NCBI GenBank assembly: GCA_013286315.1
Contig: JABDFX010000011.1
Span: forward strand, 16,670 to 51,611
Length of the DNA: 34,942 nt
Direction of reading: 5' to 3'
Origin: Bacteroidota bacterium
GTDB taxonomy: Bacteria > Bacteroidota > Bacteroidia > Chitinophagales > Chitinophagaceae
Below the pieces are notes generated by a model that worked only from the letters and a program-made list of their open reading frames with translations, was not told where the DNA came from and made no database searches. The translations under genes were made by a program, and so were the position numbers. Position 1 is the first letter of the stretch, and each line of letters opens with the position of its first letter. Below, piece by piece: positions 1 through 9,478 of the stretch.

Positions 1-410
1 TAATTCCCAAATAAATCATTGGTAAGTAAATTTGAAAAAACCCTTGAGTTCTGGGTTCCCTGCAACTGAGATACACCAAACAAACTATAATTGCCAGATA
101 CATTGGCAGAAGCGGGCGCTGTAAAATAGGAAGCACCGTTAAAATAAAAGGCAGGGTTAAAATTTAGGGTACCTGTTAAACTGGGAGCGCCTGTTGCCGT
201 GGCATTGTTCGCGCCGCTACTTTGATCAAACCAGGTGGTAGAAGTAGAAACACCATCATTTGCCTTATACCAAACAGTAAGTCCGGCTGATACAGCTCCC
301 GGGGACTGGGCAAACATAGAAAAGAAAGGAGTGAAGGAAAACAATATTAATAAGGAAATTCTTAATGAATCTAACTTTCTTACAACGACTTCCCCATTGA
401 TTCTTTTCAT
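1..410 (-). CDS. Secreted LamG-like surface protein, N-terminal part (cut by window edge)
   Basis: The reading frame opens with ATG at 408-410 and stays open to base 1, so only about 136 N-terminal residues are visible. It starts with a charged stretch followed by a hydrophobic segment (LLILFSFTPFFSMFAQ), a typical signal peptide ending near residue 35. The mature start has the pattern GLTVWYKANDGV...WFDQSSGANNAT, then FYFNGASYF. This is the usual beginning of concanavalin/LamG-like domains in large secreted Bacteroidota proteins, many of which carry a type IX secretion C-terminus. The C-terminus lies outside the window, so the secretion route and ligand cannot be read. The LamG assignment rests on pattern recognition. 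That a secreted protein starts here is fairly certain. Confidence 0.7.
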   Translation of the reverse strand, partial: MKRINGEVVVRKLDSLRISLLILFSFTPFFSMFAQSPGAVSAGLTVWYKANDGVSTSTTWFDQSSGANNATATGAPSLTGTLNFNPAFYFNGASYFTAPASANVSGNYSLFGVSQLQGTQNSRVFSNLLTNDLFGN

Positions 411-1018
411 GATTCAATTCTTGACAGCACATTAACTTACCCTTCGAACCGTCTTAAAGAATTCAGGAATAATTTGTATTTATTAACATCCTTTTCGTGG
501 AGATATGAAGCCCATGATAGTTCATGGCTGCGGATGGTATAAAGAATATTGGAATTCCGACACCGGTTAACGGGAATTGGGACTCTTTATTGTTCTAATC
601 ACGATTCAGGTTTCCAGCCGACAAAGCAACGATTGCAAATCCGGTTAAATGTTAAACGAACAATGAAAAAAAGCAAATTTCTCGAAGCGGAATTTGCAAC
701 AATAAATCATTAAATGTAAGATGAAGGCGGGATACACTCTGTTCTTACGTAGTACTGTAAACTATAGTTCCCAAAAGACCACGCATGATGCCGTATTGGA
801 CTCACTAGCAAATCGTAACTAACAGATAACCAGATAAATATAAAAGGTCTGGAATATCTTTATTTAGAAATTCAATAGGCGGTAATTTCAAGGTCTGTCA
901 TCTCCCTTTTTTCTCCCTTTCTCCCAACCAAAAGGAAAATGAAAGCATCTCAAAGAGATTAAATGCCGTACATCATTATGTAGACTGACAAGTATTATAT
1001 CAATTCTATTTTATCAGG
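411..1018. other. Gene-poor intergenic stretch
   Basis: About 600 bases without a convincing gene. All frames are broken often and I see no RNA gene, array or recognisable element. A 16-codon frame at 663-713 begins like some IS3 OrfA proteins but stops at once. The region probably holds the promoters of the diverging genes at 410 (minus) and 1019 (plus), but no clean TAnnTTTG motif stands out. Confidence 0.5.
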
Positions 1019-1213
1019 ATGTATACAACGTCGACCCCAAACCATGAAGCAGGAATAGCTGCTTTAGAACTTCAGTTAAAGGAATATGAAATTTTTCTGG
1101 CAAAATCTATAGAGAAAAATGAGATTTTTGCAAAGACGAAAATTATATTAACCGAAATAAAAAGAATATCTCAGAAACTAATTGTATTGAAAAAATTGAA
1201 CAGCCTTAGATAG
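1019..1213 (+). CDS. Small hypothetical coiled-coil protein
   Basis: A 64-residue frame beginning with ATG and followed 34 bases later by a strong intrinsic terminator, which supports real transcription. The protein is rich in Lys, Glu, Leu and Ile. From about residue 14 onward the hydrophobic spacing suggests one or two amphipathic helices or a short coiled coil. There is no signal peptide, membrane segment, metal-binding motif or recognisable domain. It stands alone between a secreted-protein gene and a sigma-factor remnant. I do not recognise the family and assign no function. A chance ORF is possible, but the terminator makes a real small gene, or a transcript carrying it, the better reading. 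Confidence 0.5.
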   Translation: MYTTSTPNHEAGIAALELQLKEYEIFLAKSIEKNEIFAKTKIILTEIKRISQKLIVLKKLNSLR

Positions 1214-1247
1214 AAAAACCAACTACAACCGAATGTCGTATCCTAGC

Positions 1248-1280
1248 AGCCTTACTACTTAACTGTAGTGGGGCTTTTTT
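1248..1280 (+). terminator. Intrinsic terminator after the small ORF
   Basis: An 11-bp stem (1248-1258 with 1265-1275, two G-U pairs) closes a 6-base loop and runs into a T tract at 1275-1280. It is a good rho-independent terminator for the gene ending at 1213. Confidence 0.8.
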
Positions 1281-1340
1281 ATTTCCGTTTGCGAAATTAA
1301 ATTTTCCGTTTGTTAATAGATTTTATTGGATTCCGGCTCC

Positions 1341-1530
1341 CAATTCGTCAAAGACGACTATCCAGCCCTCGCTTTATATACTTATATGTTTATTGATAAT
1401 TAACTGGCAGCAGAAGATATTGCCGAAAATGCATTTATGTCATTTTGGAAACTAAGAAACTCTGAAACTCCAGTTAGTAATTTAAAATCATATTTACTGT
1501 AGCTGCTAAAAATGGCTGCTTCAGTACCAA
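1341..1530 (+). pseudogene. Decayed ECF sigma factor fragment (region 2)
   Basis: The plus frame beginning at 1341 reads QFVKDDYPALALYTYMFIDN, then a TAA stop, then AAEDIAENAFMSFWKLR and NLKSYL. After a frameshift near 1498-1501 it continues as AAKNGCFSTK. This order matches region 2 of Bacteroidota ECF sigma factors (a Y-P-x-L start, then the AEDI-x-x-x-AF-x-x-FW core-binding helix, then a YL...AKN-x-C-like segment). There is no start codon, an in-frame stop, a frameshift and no region 4, so it cannot be functional. Normal family length is about 180-200 residues and only about 60 remain. Seen: the motif order and the lesions. Inferred: loss of a sigma factor that may once have controlled a neighbouring gene. 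Confidence 0.6.
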
Positions 1531-1596
1531 GGTTGATTCTCATTGAATCAAGTAAGTGAGTAGTGGATAGCGTAAAGAGAGTGAACAGATAATCGT

Positions 1597-1670
1597 GGAC
1601 TGTACTGGGTTCGAACCAGTGACCTCTGCTCTGTCAAAGCAGCGCTCTGAACCAACTGAGCTAACAGTCC
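1597..1670 (-). tRNA. tRNA-Val (anticodon GAC)
   Basis: The minus strand folds into a complete cloverleaf of 74 nt. The acceptor stem GGACTGT/ACAGTCC pairs over all 7 bp, the D arm contains AGTTGGTT, the anticodon stem CTGCT/AGCAG encloses the loop TTGACAG with anticodon GAC, and the T arm is ACTGG-TTCGAAC-CCAGT. CCA is not encoded at the 3' end. The gene lies 28 bases downstream of the last RND pump in the same orientation but has its own promoter motif. Confidence 0.95.
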
Positions 1671-1679
1671 GGTGAAGCG

Positions 1680-1687
1680 CAAAAATA
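1680..1687 (-). promoter_or_regulatory. Promoter -7 element of tRNA-Val
   Basis: The minus strand reads TATTTTTG, a perfect match to the Bacteroidota -7 consensus TAnnTTTG. It ends 9 bases before the tRNA 5' end, so transcription would start almost at the mature tRNA. No convincing -33 TTG element was identified. Confidence 0.6.
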
Positions 1688-1698
1688 AGAGATAATCA

Positions 1699-4600
1699 TC
1701 AGGATTTATTATCGGGATTTATGTTTGCTCTCGACTGCTCAATTTCGTATTCCAGCTCCGGATCTATATTCTGAGCCTCGACCTTTTTCTCTTTTTCCAT
1801 CAGTTCTTCATGATGAGCCTTTAGATAAGCGAGCTGCTTTTTACCATATGAAAAACGGGTAAACAGAACAAACAACACCGGTACGATGAATATAGAGATC
1901 GTAGTAGATGCGATCATACCACCCAATACGGTAAAACCAATGGTATTGCGGGCCACGGCACCCGCACCGGTTGCCAGTACCAGCGGCATCACACCCAGGA
2001 TAAAGGCCATGGAAGTCATAATGATCGGACGTAATCTCAGGCGCACCGCTTCCAGCGTGGATTGCAGCCGTTCTTCCCCCCTATCCACCCGGATCTTGGC
2101 AAATTCCACGATCAGGATCGCATTCTTGGCGGAAAGTCCGATCAGCGTAATCAGTCCGATTTGCGCGTATACATTATTTGTCAGCGGCGGCACACAGGTC
2201 AGCGCCAGGATCGCACCAAAGGCACTGATCGGTACGGCCAGCATAACAGAAAAAGGAACGGACCAGCTTTCATACAAGGCCGCCAGAAAAAGAAAAACAA
2301 AACTAATGGAGAAGATAAAAATATAAACAGTTGTTGATCCGGCCTTGATTTCCTCGTAGCTCAATCCTGAAAATTCATAGGTATATCCCTGGGGTAAAAA
2401 TTTGGCTGCCGTTTGTTTCAACGCTTCAATGCCTTCTCCCGTACTGTATCCCTGTGGAGTGGATCCATCCACTTCAGCGGACCTGAATATATTGAAATGA
2501 TTAATGAGCGGCGCTGTTTCAATTTCCTGGTAAGAAATCAATGTGCTCAACGGCACCATTTGTCCTGCCGAGTTACGCACGTAATATTTATTGATATTGG
2601 AAACCAGTGCACGAAAAGCAGTATCTGCCTGCACCACCACGTGGTAAGTCCGGTTATATAATGTGAAATTATTTACGAACAGGCTTCCCATATAGGCCTG
2701 CATCGTAGTGAATACATCCGAAATATTCACGCCGAGCTTTTCACACATCTCCCTGTCGACGGTCAGGCTATAACCGGGAGTATGTGCTCCATAATAACTG
2801 AAGGCAGTGGATATGGCTGGGTTTTTATGCGCTTCGGCTACGAATTTTTTAACGACCCTTTCAAATCCGTGAATATCATCGCTGGTATTGCCCTGCTCGA
2901 TCTGCATGCTGAAACCGGCTGCCTGTCCGATACCCGGAATAGGCGCTGGCGGAATGATTACCACATTGGCATTTTTAATTCCGGCAGCGATGACCCTCTG
3001 TTTAATAACATTGATGATACCGGGAATTTTTTCTCCTGCCTCCTTCCGTTGGTCCCAGGGTTTAAGGGTGCAAAATATGGTACCGTTATTTGAGTTGGCA
3101 CCGCCGTTTAATATATTGAATCCGGAAAAGGCTGCAAAGTGCGTCACACCGGGTGTAGATCCCACTACCTTCATCAATTTGGTCATCAATTCCACGGACT
3201 GCGTAGTAGACGAAGCCTCGGGAAGCTGGTAAGTAACAAATAAACGCCCCCCGTCTTCCGGCGGAATAAATCCGGAAGGCTTTGTTTTAAATAAGTACCA
3301 GGTTCCGGCACAAATGCAAATCAGCAGAACGACAATATAACGTGAGCCCTTAATACTTTTCCTGACTCCGTTCGCATATTTGTTTGTCACACGTTCGAAC
3401 CAGCTGTTATAACGGAAGAATAAATGATTAACACCTTTTGCATCTTTTGTAATGCGGGTGGGTTTTAACAGCAAAGTACAAAGTGCCGGTGTCAATGACA
3501 GTGCAACAAATGCAGAAAGAATAACCGAGATAGCAATTGTAAGGGCAAACTGCTGATACAACCTTCCGACAATACCAGGTATAAAACCAACCGGAACAAA
3601 CACTGCAGCCAATATCAGGGCAATCGCAACAACCGGTCCCGATATATCTTTCATCGCAAGGTAGGTCGCCTCTTTGGCGGACATATGCTGTTCATCTATA
3701 TAATGCTGCACAGCTTCTACCACGATGATCGCATCGTCTACCACAATTCCGATCGCGAGCACAAAACCAAACATGGTGAGTGTATTGATCGTAAAGCCCA
3801 ACGGAATGAAAAAACAAAATGTTCCAAGAATGGATACCGGAATGGCTAATACAGGTATAAGCGTAGAGCGCCAGTTTTGTAAAAAAAGAAATACCACAAA
3901 ACCAACCAGCGCCAGGGCCTGTATCAGAGTCTTTACCACTTCCTTCATCGATACTTTTATAATAGTTACCCCCTCAAAAGGAACCGCATAATCTACGTCG
4001 GCAGGAAATGATTTCTTCAACTGCTCGAGAACAGCGTATACATTATCGGCAGTCTCCAGCGCATTACTTCCGGGTGTCTGAAAGACCTGCAGATAAGAAG
4101 CCCTTTTCCCATCGACAAAAGAGTTTGCAGAAAAAGTAAATTTTCCCAGTTCAACACGCGCGACATCTTTTAAATAAATCATCTGACCGGTGGAAGGAAT
4201 GGTTTTAATAACCACATTATTAAACTCGGTTGCTTTATTCAGGCGACTGTTCACCAGGATGGTATATTCATTGGTCTGTGTATTGTCCTGCGGCGGTGCT
4301 CCGGCTGAGCCAGCCGCTACCTGTACGTTCTGCGCATTGAGTGCGGCGATCACATCGCCGGGCATTAATCCATAGGAAGCCATCTTATCAGGGTTCATCC
4401 AGACACGCATACTGAAATTATCCGCGCGCGCACTTACATCCCCTACACCCGGAACCCGCAGCAATGCGTCTTCAATAAATATATTCGTATAATTATCCAG
4501 GAAAGTAATATCGTGGGTGCCCCTGGGTGAATAAACCGCTACCAGCATCAGTTGGCTGGTGTTACTGGCACGTACGGTTAATCCCAGTTTACTTACTACG

Positions 4601-4962
4601 GCGGGAAGTAAGGGTGCTGCAATGCCCACCCGGTTCTGAACATTCAATGCAGCAATATGCACATTTGTCCCAACCTCAAATGTGACCCGGATATTCACGC
4701 CACCGGTATTGGTATTGGTGCTTTGCATAAATTCCATACCCGGTGTACCGTTTACCTGTTCCTCTATAGGTATAGCAACGGTTTGTTCAACCGTCTGCGC
4801 ATCTGCCCCGGTAAAGGAACCCGAAATACCAACTGAGGGTGGCGTAATGCGCGGGTACTGATCGATGGCGAGGTTATCAATGCAGATGATGCCGGAAATA
4901 ATCAGCACCAGCGATACCACGATAGCCGTGACAGGTCTCTTGATGAATGTATTGGCAATCAT
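1699..4962 (-). CDS. RND (HAE1/AcrB-type) multidrug efflux permease, second tandem copy
   Basis: An inner-membrane, proton-driven pump that moves drugs or other amphiphiles to an adaptor and a TolC channel. At 1087 residues it has full AcrB-family length. It begins with the family's cytoplasmic start FIKRPVTAIV and TM1. TM4 carries the proton-relay Asp pair (GIVVDDAIIVVE, residues 409-410) and TM10 the relay Lys (GLSAKNAILIVEF, about residue 946), matching AcrB D407/D408 and K940. The C-terminus has a charged tail (AHHEELMEKEKKVE). Its ATG overlaps the stop of the upstream pump by four bases (ATGA), so the two are translationally coupled paralogues. The TM1-6 region is nearly identical between them, while the periplasmic porter and docking parts differ more. 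It is the last gene of the efflux cluster. Substrate is unknown. Confidence 0.95.
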   Translation of the reverse strand: MIANTFIKRPVTAIVVSLVLIISGIICIDNLAIDQYPRITPPSVGISGSFTGADAQTVEQTVAIPIEEQVNGTPGMEFMQSTNTNTGGVNIRVTFEVGTNVHIAALNVQNRVGIAAPLLPAVVSKLGLTVRASNTSQLMLVAVYSPRGTHDITFLDNYTNIFIEDALLRVPGVGDVSARADNFSMRVWMNPDKMASYGLMPGDVIAALNAQNVQVAAGSAGAPPQDNTQTNEYTILVNSRLNKATEFNNVVIKTIPSTGQMIYLKDVARVELGKFTFSANSFVDGKRASYLQVFQTPGSNALETADNVYAVLEQLKKSFPADVDYAVPFEGVTIIKVSMKEVVKTLIQALALVGFVVFLFLQNWRSTLIPVLAIPVSILGTFCFFIPLGFTINTLTMFGFVLAIGIVVDDAIIVVEAVQHYIDEQHMSAKEATYLAMKDISGPVVAIALILAAVFVPVGFIPGIVGRLYQQFALTIAISVILSAFVALSLTPALCTLLLKPTRITKDAKGVNHLFFRYNSWFERVTNKYANGVRKSIKGSRYIVVLLICICAGTWYLFKTKPSGFIPPEDGGRLFVTYQLPEASSTTQSVELMTKLMKVVGSTPGVTHFAAFSGFNILNGGANSNNGTIFCTLKPWDQRKEAGEKIPGIINVIKQRVIAAGIKNANVVIIPPAPIPGIGQAAGFSMQIEQGNTSDDIHGFERVVKKFVAEAHKNPAISTAFSYYGAHTPGYSLTVDREMCEKLGVNISDVFTTMQAYMGSLFVNNFTLYNRTYHVVVQADTAFRALVSNINKYYVRNSAGQMVPLSTLISYQEIETAPLINHFNIFRSAEVDGSTPQGYSTGEGIEALKQTAAKFLPQGYTYEFSGLSYEEIKAGSTTVYIFIFSISFVFLFLAALYESWSVPFSVMLAVPISAFGAILALTCVPPLTNNVYAQIGLITLIGLSAKNAILIVEFAKIRVDRGEERLQSTLEAVRLRLRPIIMTSMAFILGVMPLVLATGAGAVARNTIGFTVLGGMIASTTISIFIVPVLFVLFTRFSYGKKQLAYLKAHHEELMEKEKKVEAQNIDPELEYEIEQSRANINPDNKS

Positions 4963-7900
4963 GCCTGAGCGGTTTTATTCAATGCACGGGATTGCTGAAT
5001 ATCAAATTCCAATGCCGGATCAATATCCTGTTCTTCCACTTTTTTTTCTTTCTCCACCAGTTGATCATGATGTGCCTGCAGCCATTCAAGATGTTTTTTC
5101 CCATAAGATAACCGGGTGATCACAACAAAAAGTACCGGCACGATAAATATAGCCAGTGTGGATGCGGCCAGCATACCGCCCAACACAGTATAACCAATGG
5201 TGCGACGGGCCATGGCTCCTGCACCCGTTGCCAGCACAAGTGGAAGCACACCTAAAATAAATGCAAGGGATGTCATGATAATGGGCCGCAACCGTAAACG
5301 AACCGCATCCAGTGTAGACTGAATGAGTTCTTCTCCACGATCCACACGCACTTTAGCAAACTCAACAATCAATATGGCGTTCTTGGCAGCAAGACCGATC
5401 AGCGTGATCAACCCGATCTGCGCATAGACATTATTCGTCAGACTGGGTACAAAGATCAGTGTAAGGATAGCGCCGAACGCACCGATCGGAACGGCAAATA
5501 GTACTGAAAACGGAACCGACCAGCTTTCATACAATGCTGCCAGGAAAAGGAAAACGAATGTGATTGAAAATATAAAAATATAGATCGTAGTCGACCCGGC
5601 TTTGATTTCTTCATAACTCAATCCGGAAAATTCATATGCATATCCCTGAGGTAAAACTTTATCTGCTACGTCTTTCAAAGCTTCAAGGGTTTCCGTGCTG
5701 CTATAACCGGCTCCGGAACTGCCGTCTATTTCCGCGGAACGGAATATGTTGAAATGGGAGATCAGCGGAGCCGTTTCGGCCGTTTTATAACTCACCAGTG
5801 CTCCCAATGGCAGCATTTGGCCGGACTGATTGCGCACATAATATTTATTGACGTCAGAAACCAGTTTGCGGTACATCGTATCTGCCTGAACCACCACATG
5901 AAAAGTCCGATTGTACACGGTAAAATCATTGATGTAGAGACTTCCCATGAAAGCCTGAATGGTATTAAATACATCATTCACATTCACGCCCATCTTTTCA
6001 CATTTCTCCCGGTCAACTGTCAGATTGGTTCCCGGTGTATGTGCACTGTAAAAACTGAATGCCCCGCTGATGGCCGGATTCTTATTTGCCTCTGACACAA
6101 AACGTTTCACTACGGTTTCAAATGCATGCAAATCATCATTGGTATTCCGTTGTTCAATCTGAAAACTGAAACCAACGGTTTGTCCAACTCCCGGAATGGG
6201 TGAAGGCTGGATCACTTCCACATTCGCGTCTTTTATACCGGCCTCGGCTATACGCTTTTGCATCACCTGCATGATCTCCGGCACTTTCTGTTCAGAAACC
6301 GTTCGCTCGTCCCAGGGTTTCAGCTGAACATAGATGGTGCCCGCGTTGGAATTGGATGCGTTGTTTAATACATTCAATCCGGATAAAGCAGCATAGTGAC
6401 CCACGCCAGGCGTATTGGCGACAACCTGCATCAGCCGGGACATGAGATTGACAGACTGGGCCGTAGACGAAGCCGGGGGCAGCTGAAAGGTTACATATAA
6501 GTTTCCATCGTCTTCAGATGGAATAAAACCGGAGGGCTTTTGCTGAAATAAAAAATATACTCCCACGCAAACACATAGCAGGAGGATCACGATATAACGG
6601 GAAGCGGAAATACTTTTCTTTACACCCAGCGTATATTTTTCAGTAACCCGTTCGAACCAATGATTGAACCTTAGAAAATATTTATTAACGCCCCTGGATT
6701 GTTTTTTTTCGTCTGTGGGTTTTAACAATAAGGAACATAGTGCAGGGGTTAGCGATAAGGCGATAAAAGCTGATAAGATAACGGAGATAGCAATGGTAAT
6801 GGCAAATTGCTGATACAATCTGCCGACAATACCCGGTATAAATCCTACCGGCACAAAAACCGCAGCCAGGATGAGTGCGATGGCCACCACCGGAGCCGAA
6901 ATATCTTTCATCGCGCGATAGGTTGCCTCCTTGGCCGACATTTTCTGCTCGTCGATATAATGCTGCACGGATTCTACAACGATGATCGCATCATCCACCA
7001 CGATCCCGATTGCCAGCACAAACCCAAACATCGTCAAAGTATTAATGGTGAATCCGAGTGGAATAAAAAAACAAAAAGTACCCAGGATAGAAACCGGAAT
7101 CGCAAGAACAGGAATCAGTGTGGATCGAAAATTTTGCAGAAACAGAAATACAACGATAGCTACAAGACCGAGTGTTTTTAATAACGTCCAGACAACATCG
7201 GACATGGAAACTTTTACAACCGTTACGGCTTCAAATGGAACTTTGTATTCGACATCCGCCGGAAAAGATTGTTTTAGTAACGCGAGTTCAGCATATACCC
7301 CATTGGCTGTTCTCAGGGCGTTACTTCCGGGCGCCTGATAAATCAACAGGTACGAAGCCCGGTTTCCGTCCACAAATGAATTACTGGCGAATGTAAATTT
7401 ACCGAGCTCAACCCTGGCCACATCTTTCAGGTAAACCAATTCACCGGTTGCCGGTATACTTTTTAAAATAATTTTTTCAAATTCCGATACCTTATTCAGA
7501 CGGCCATTCACGAGAATGCCCAGTTCGAAGGTTTGTGTTTTTGATTGTGGCGGAACACCCGCGGAACCGGCCGCAACCTGTACGTTTTGGGTATTCAGCG
7601 CATTGATCACATCCTGCGGTGTCAGATTATAAGAAGCCATTTTTTCCGGATTCATCCAGACACGCATACTGAAATCGTCAGTAAAACGATTGATGCTGCC
7701 AACTCCAGGCACGCGCAGCAACGCATCCTGCACGAAGATATTTGTATAGTTATCCAGGAACGTGATATCGTGCGTGCCCTTCGGTGCAAAGACCGCCACC
7801 ATCATCAGCATACTGGGGTTCAATGCACGAACCGTCAGACCCAGCCTGCTGGCAACGGGTGGTATCAGAGGCGTTGCAATGCTCACCCGGTTCTGTACAT

Positions 7901-8219
7901 CCAACGCAGCCACATCAATATTCGTTCCGATGCTGAACGTCACATTCACCGACATCAACCCATTGTTCGTGCTGTTGCTCTGCATATATTCCATGCCGGG
8001 CGTTCCATTCACCTGTGCTTCGATGGGCGTGGCCATCGTCTGCTCCACGGTCTCCGCATCGGCTCCTGTAAATTGTCCATTCACCTGAACGATGGGTGGT
8101 GTAATCTCCGGATACTGATCCACGGGAAGATTCAGAATACAAATCGTACCGGTTATCACCAACACGATGGATATCACGATGGCAGTTACCGGTCTCTTTA
8201 TAAATGTATTCGCGATCAT
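4959..8219 (-). CDS. RND (HAE1/AcrB-type) multidrug efflux permease, first tandem copy
   Basis: Full-length AcrB-type pump of 1086 residues. It shares the start MIANTFIKRPVTAIV and the charged tail (AHHDQLVEKEKKVE) with the pump immediately downstream. The TM4 Asp pair (VVDDAIIVVE, residues 409-410) and the TM10 Lys (GLAAKNAILIVEF, about 946) of the proton relay are intact, so it should be active. It starts 13 bases after the adaptor gene (8233-9462) and its TGA overlaps the next pump's ATG. The layout TolC-adaptor-pump-pump suggests either two pumps sharing one adaptor and channel, or a mixed trimer like MdtB/MdtC of E. coli. The latter is inference. No regulator lies nearby and no substrate can be read. 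Confidence 0.95.
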   Translation of the reverse strand: MIANTFIKRPVTAIVISIVLVITGTICILNLPVDQYPEITPPIVQVNGQFTGADAETVEQTMATPIEAQVNGTPGMEYMQSNSTNNGLMSVNVTFSIGTNIDVAALDVQNRVSIATPLIPPVASRLGLTVRALNPSMLMMVAVFAPKGTHDITFLDNYTNIFVQDALLRVPGVGSINRFTDDFSMRVWMNPEKMASYNLTPQDVINALNTQNVQVAAGSAGVPPQSKTQTFELGILVNGRLNKVSEFEKIILKSIPATGELVYLKDVARVELGKFTFASNSFVDGNRASYLLIYQAPGSNALRTANGVYAELALLKQSFPADVEYKVPFEAVTVVKVSMSDVVWTLLKTLGLVAIVVFLFLQNFRSTLIPVLAIPVSILGTFCFFIPLGFTINTLTMFGFVLAIGIVVDDAIIVVESVQHYIDEQKMSAKEATYRAMKDISAPVVAIALILAAVFVPVGFIPGIVGRLYQQFAITIAISVILSAFIALSLTPALCSLLLKPTDEKKQSRGVNKYFLRFNHWFERVTEKYTLGVKKSISASRYIVILLLCVCVGVYFLFQQKPSGFIPSEDDGNLYVTFQLPPASSTAQSVNLMSRLMQVVANTPGVGHYAALSGLNVLNNASNSNAGTIYVQLKPWDERTVSEQKVPEIMQVMQKRIAEAGIKDANVEVIQPSPIPGVGQTVGFSFQIEQRNTNDDLHAFETVVKRFVSEANKNPAISGAFSFYSAHTPGTNLTVDREKCEKMGVNVNDVFNTIQAFMGSLYINDFTVYNRTFHVVVQADTMYRKLVSDVNKYYVRNQSGQMLPLGALVSYKTAETAPLISHFNIFRSAEIDGSSGAGYSSTETLEALKDVADKVLPQGYAYEFSGLSYEEIKAGSTTIYIFIFSITFVFLFLAALYESWSVPFSVLFAVPIGAFGAILTLIFVPSLTNNVYAQIGLITLIGLAAKNAILIVEFAKVRVDRGEELIQSTLDAVRLRLRPIIMTSLAFILGVLPLVLATGAGAMARRTIGYTVLGGMLAASTLAIFIVPVLFVVITRLSYGKKHLEWLQAHHDQLVEKEKKVEEQDIDPALEFDIQQSRALNKTAQA

Positions 8220-8232
8220 ATGAAAACGCTTC

Positions 8233-9462
8233 TTATTGTGCCCTTTGCCCGCCCGATCCTTTTTGAGAGGCTGGTTTCTTTGTCGCCGTGGTTATTTCAG
8301 ATCCGTCATGAATCGCCTGAACGCCATCCACAACAATCCGGTCGCCGTCCTGAATGCCGGTTTTGATGATCTGGTCAGCACCGATCACCTGTCCGACTTT
8401 TACTTTTTTCTGGAATGCACGCAGGGATGATTTTTGCTGCGAAGAATCAGCGTCTTTTTTAACACCCGGATCCCCGTCATTTTTCTTTATGGAATCTGCA
8501 CTGGCAATGAGTAATGTGTCCCTGGCTACAAATACGAAAAACTCTCCCATTTGCTCCACAATGGCTTTACCCGGAATAAGCATTTGCGGATTGGTATCAG
8601 AATTATGCTCGCGCACCACACAACTAATACCTGCCTTTAAGGTGAGTTTGGGATTTGGGAAAACCAACCGCACACGAATGGATCCGGTTTGCGGATCCAC
8701 TGCCCGGTCGATGACAGATATTTCTCCCGTATATGGGTAGACGCTATTATCAGGCATCAGAAATGTGAATAAAGAATCCGGATGTGGTTTTTTGGGATGC
8801 TGCAACTCTTCGTAGTGCGGCAGCTGTTTTTCATTGATAAGAAAATCTACTGCGATGGGATCAATGGTTGAAATTGTATTTAGTAAAGTAGTACCTACCA
8901 CCACAAGGTTTCCAAGTTTTACCTGACTGAAGCCAATCGTACCGTCAAACGGGGCATATATAGTGGCAAAGGATAAATTTGTTTTTGCCGTACGTAATGC
9001 GTCCTCCGCAGCCTTCACCTGGTTTTCTGCATTCTGTGATGCTATCACAGCATGATCGAGGATTTGTTTGGCGATGGCGTTGTGATTATTTAAATAGGTA
9101 TACCGGTCCGCATCCTGCTTGGCCTGTTGATAATTACCCTGTGCCACTTTCAAATTGGAAACGGCCTGTTCATAGGCATCCTGGTAGATTGACTTGTCGA
9201 TCTCATATAATTTTTGTCCTTTGCGAACACGCGTGCCTTCTGTAAAAAAAATACCCGTAACATAACCCTGCACCTGCGGATGCAGATCCACCTGGCTCAA
9301 TGCCTGTGTGGTAGCCGGAAAATTCTCATAATAATACACTTTCTGCGATTTCACTGTATACAGGTTCACCGGAACAACAGGGTCTACCGGTGGCGGTTTA
9401 TGGATGCAGGAAAAAAACCCGGCAACACACAAACAAATGATGATCGGTAAAATTTTTCCCAT
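8233..9462 (-). CDS. RND efflux periplasmic adaptor (membrane fusion) lipoprotein
   Basis: AcrA/MexA-type adaptor of 409 residues that links an RND pump to its TolC channel across the periplasm. It starts with a lipoprotein-like signal: a hydrophobic stretch ending FFSC, with Cys19 as likely lipid anchor. The first half of the lipoyl/barrel-sandwich domain (DLHPQVQGYVTGIFFTEGT) is at about 62-80. A long helical hairpin rich in Ala, Gln and Lys follows at about 95-165, then the second lipoyl half (APFDGTIGFSQVKLG). A Lys/Asp/Ser-rich low-complexity insert (DSIKKNDGDPGVKKDADSS) sits within the C-terminal beta-barrel/membrane-proximal region and is not usual in E. coli AcrA. The gene lies 16 bases after the TolC gene and 13 before the first tandem pump, so all are probably cotranscribed. 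Confidence 0.93.
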   Translation of the reverse strand: MGKILPIIICLCVAGFFSCIHKPPPVDPVVPVNLYTVKSQKVYYYENFPATTQALSQVDLHPQVQGYVTGIFFTEGTRVRKGQKLYEIDKSIYQDAYEQAVSNLKVAQGNYQQAKQDADRYTYLNNHNAIAKQILDHAVIASQNAENQVKAAEDALRTAKTNLSFATIYAPFDGTIGFSQVKLGNLVVVGTTLLNTISTIDPIAVDFLINEKQLPHYEELQHPKKPHPDSLFTFLMPDNSVYPYTGEISVIDRAVDPQTGSIRVRLVFPNPKLTLKAGISCVVREHNSDTNPQMLIPGKAIVEQMGEFFVFVARDTLLIASADSIKKNDGDPGVKKDADSSQQKSSLRAFQKKVKVGQVIGADQIIKTGIQDGDRIVVDGVQAIHDGSEITTATKKPASQKGSGGQRAQ

Positions 9463-9478
9463 GAATAATGATGTTTGT

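Noticed and set aside
663-713. Short frame starting MKKSKF, like IS3-family OrfA N-termini
   Set aside because: Only 16 codons before a stop, and the following sequence in any frame does not continue the helix-turn-helix pattern; no inverted repeats were seen.
1699-4962. Recent gene conversion between the tandem pumps
   Set aside because: Protein identity is high in TM1-6, but the DNA there shows many synonymous differences, which fits conserved function rather than recent conversion.
7545-8366. 273-codon plus-strand ORF opposite the pump and adaptor genes
   Set aside because: His/Arg-rich shadow of clearly homologous minus-strand genes.
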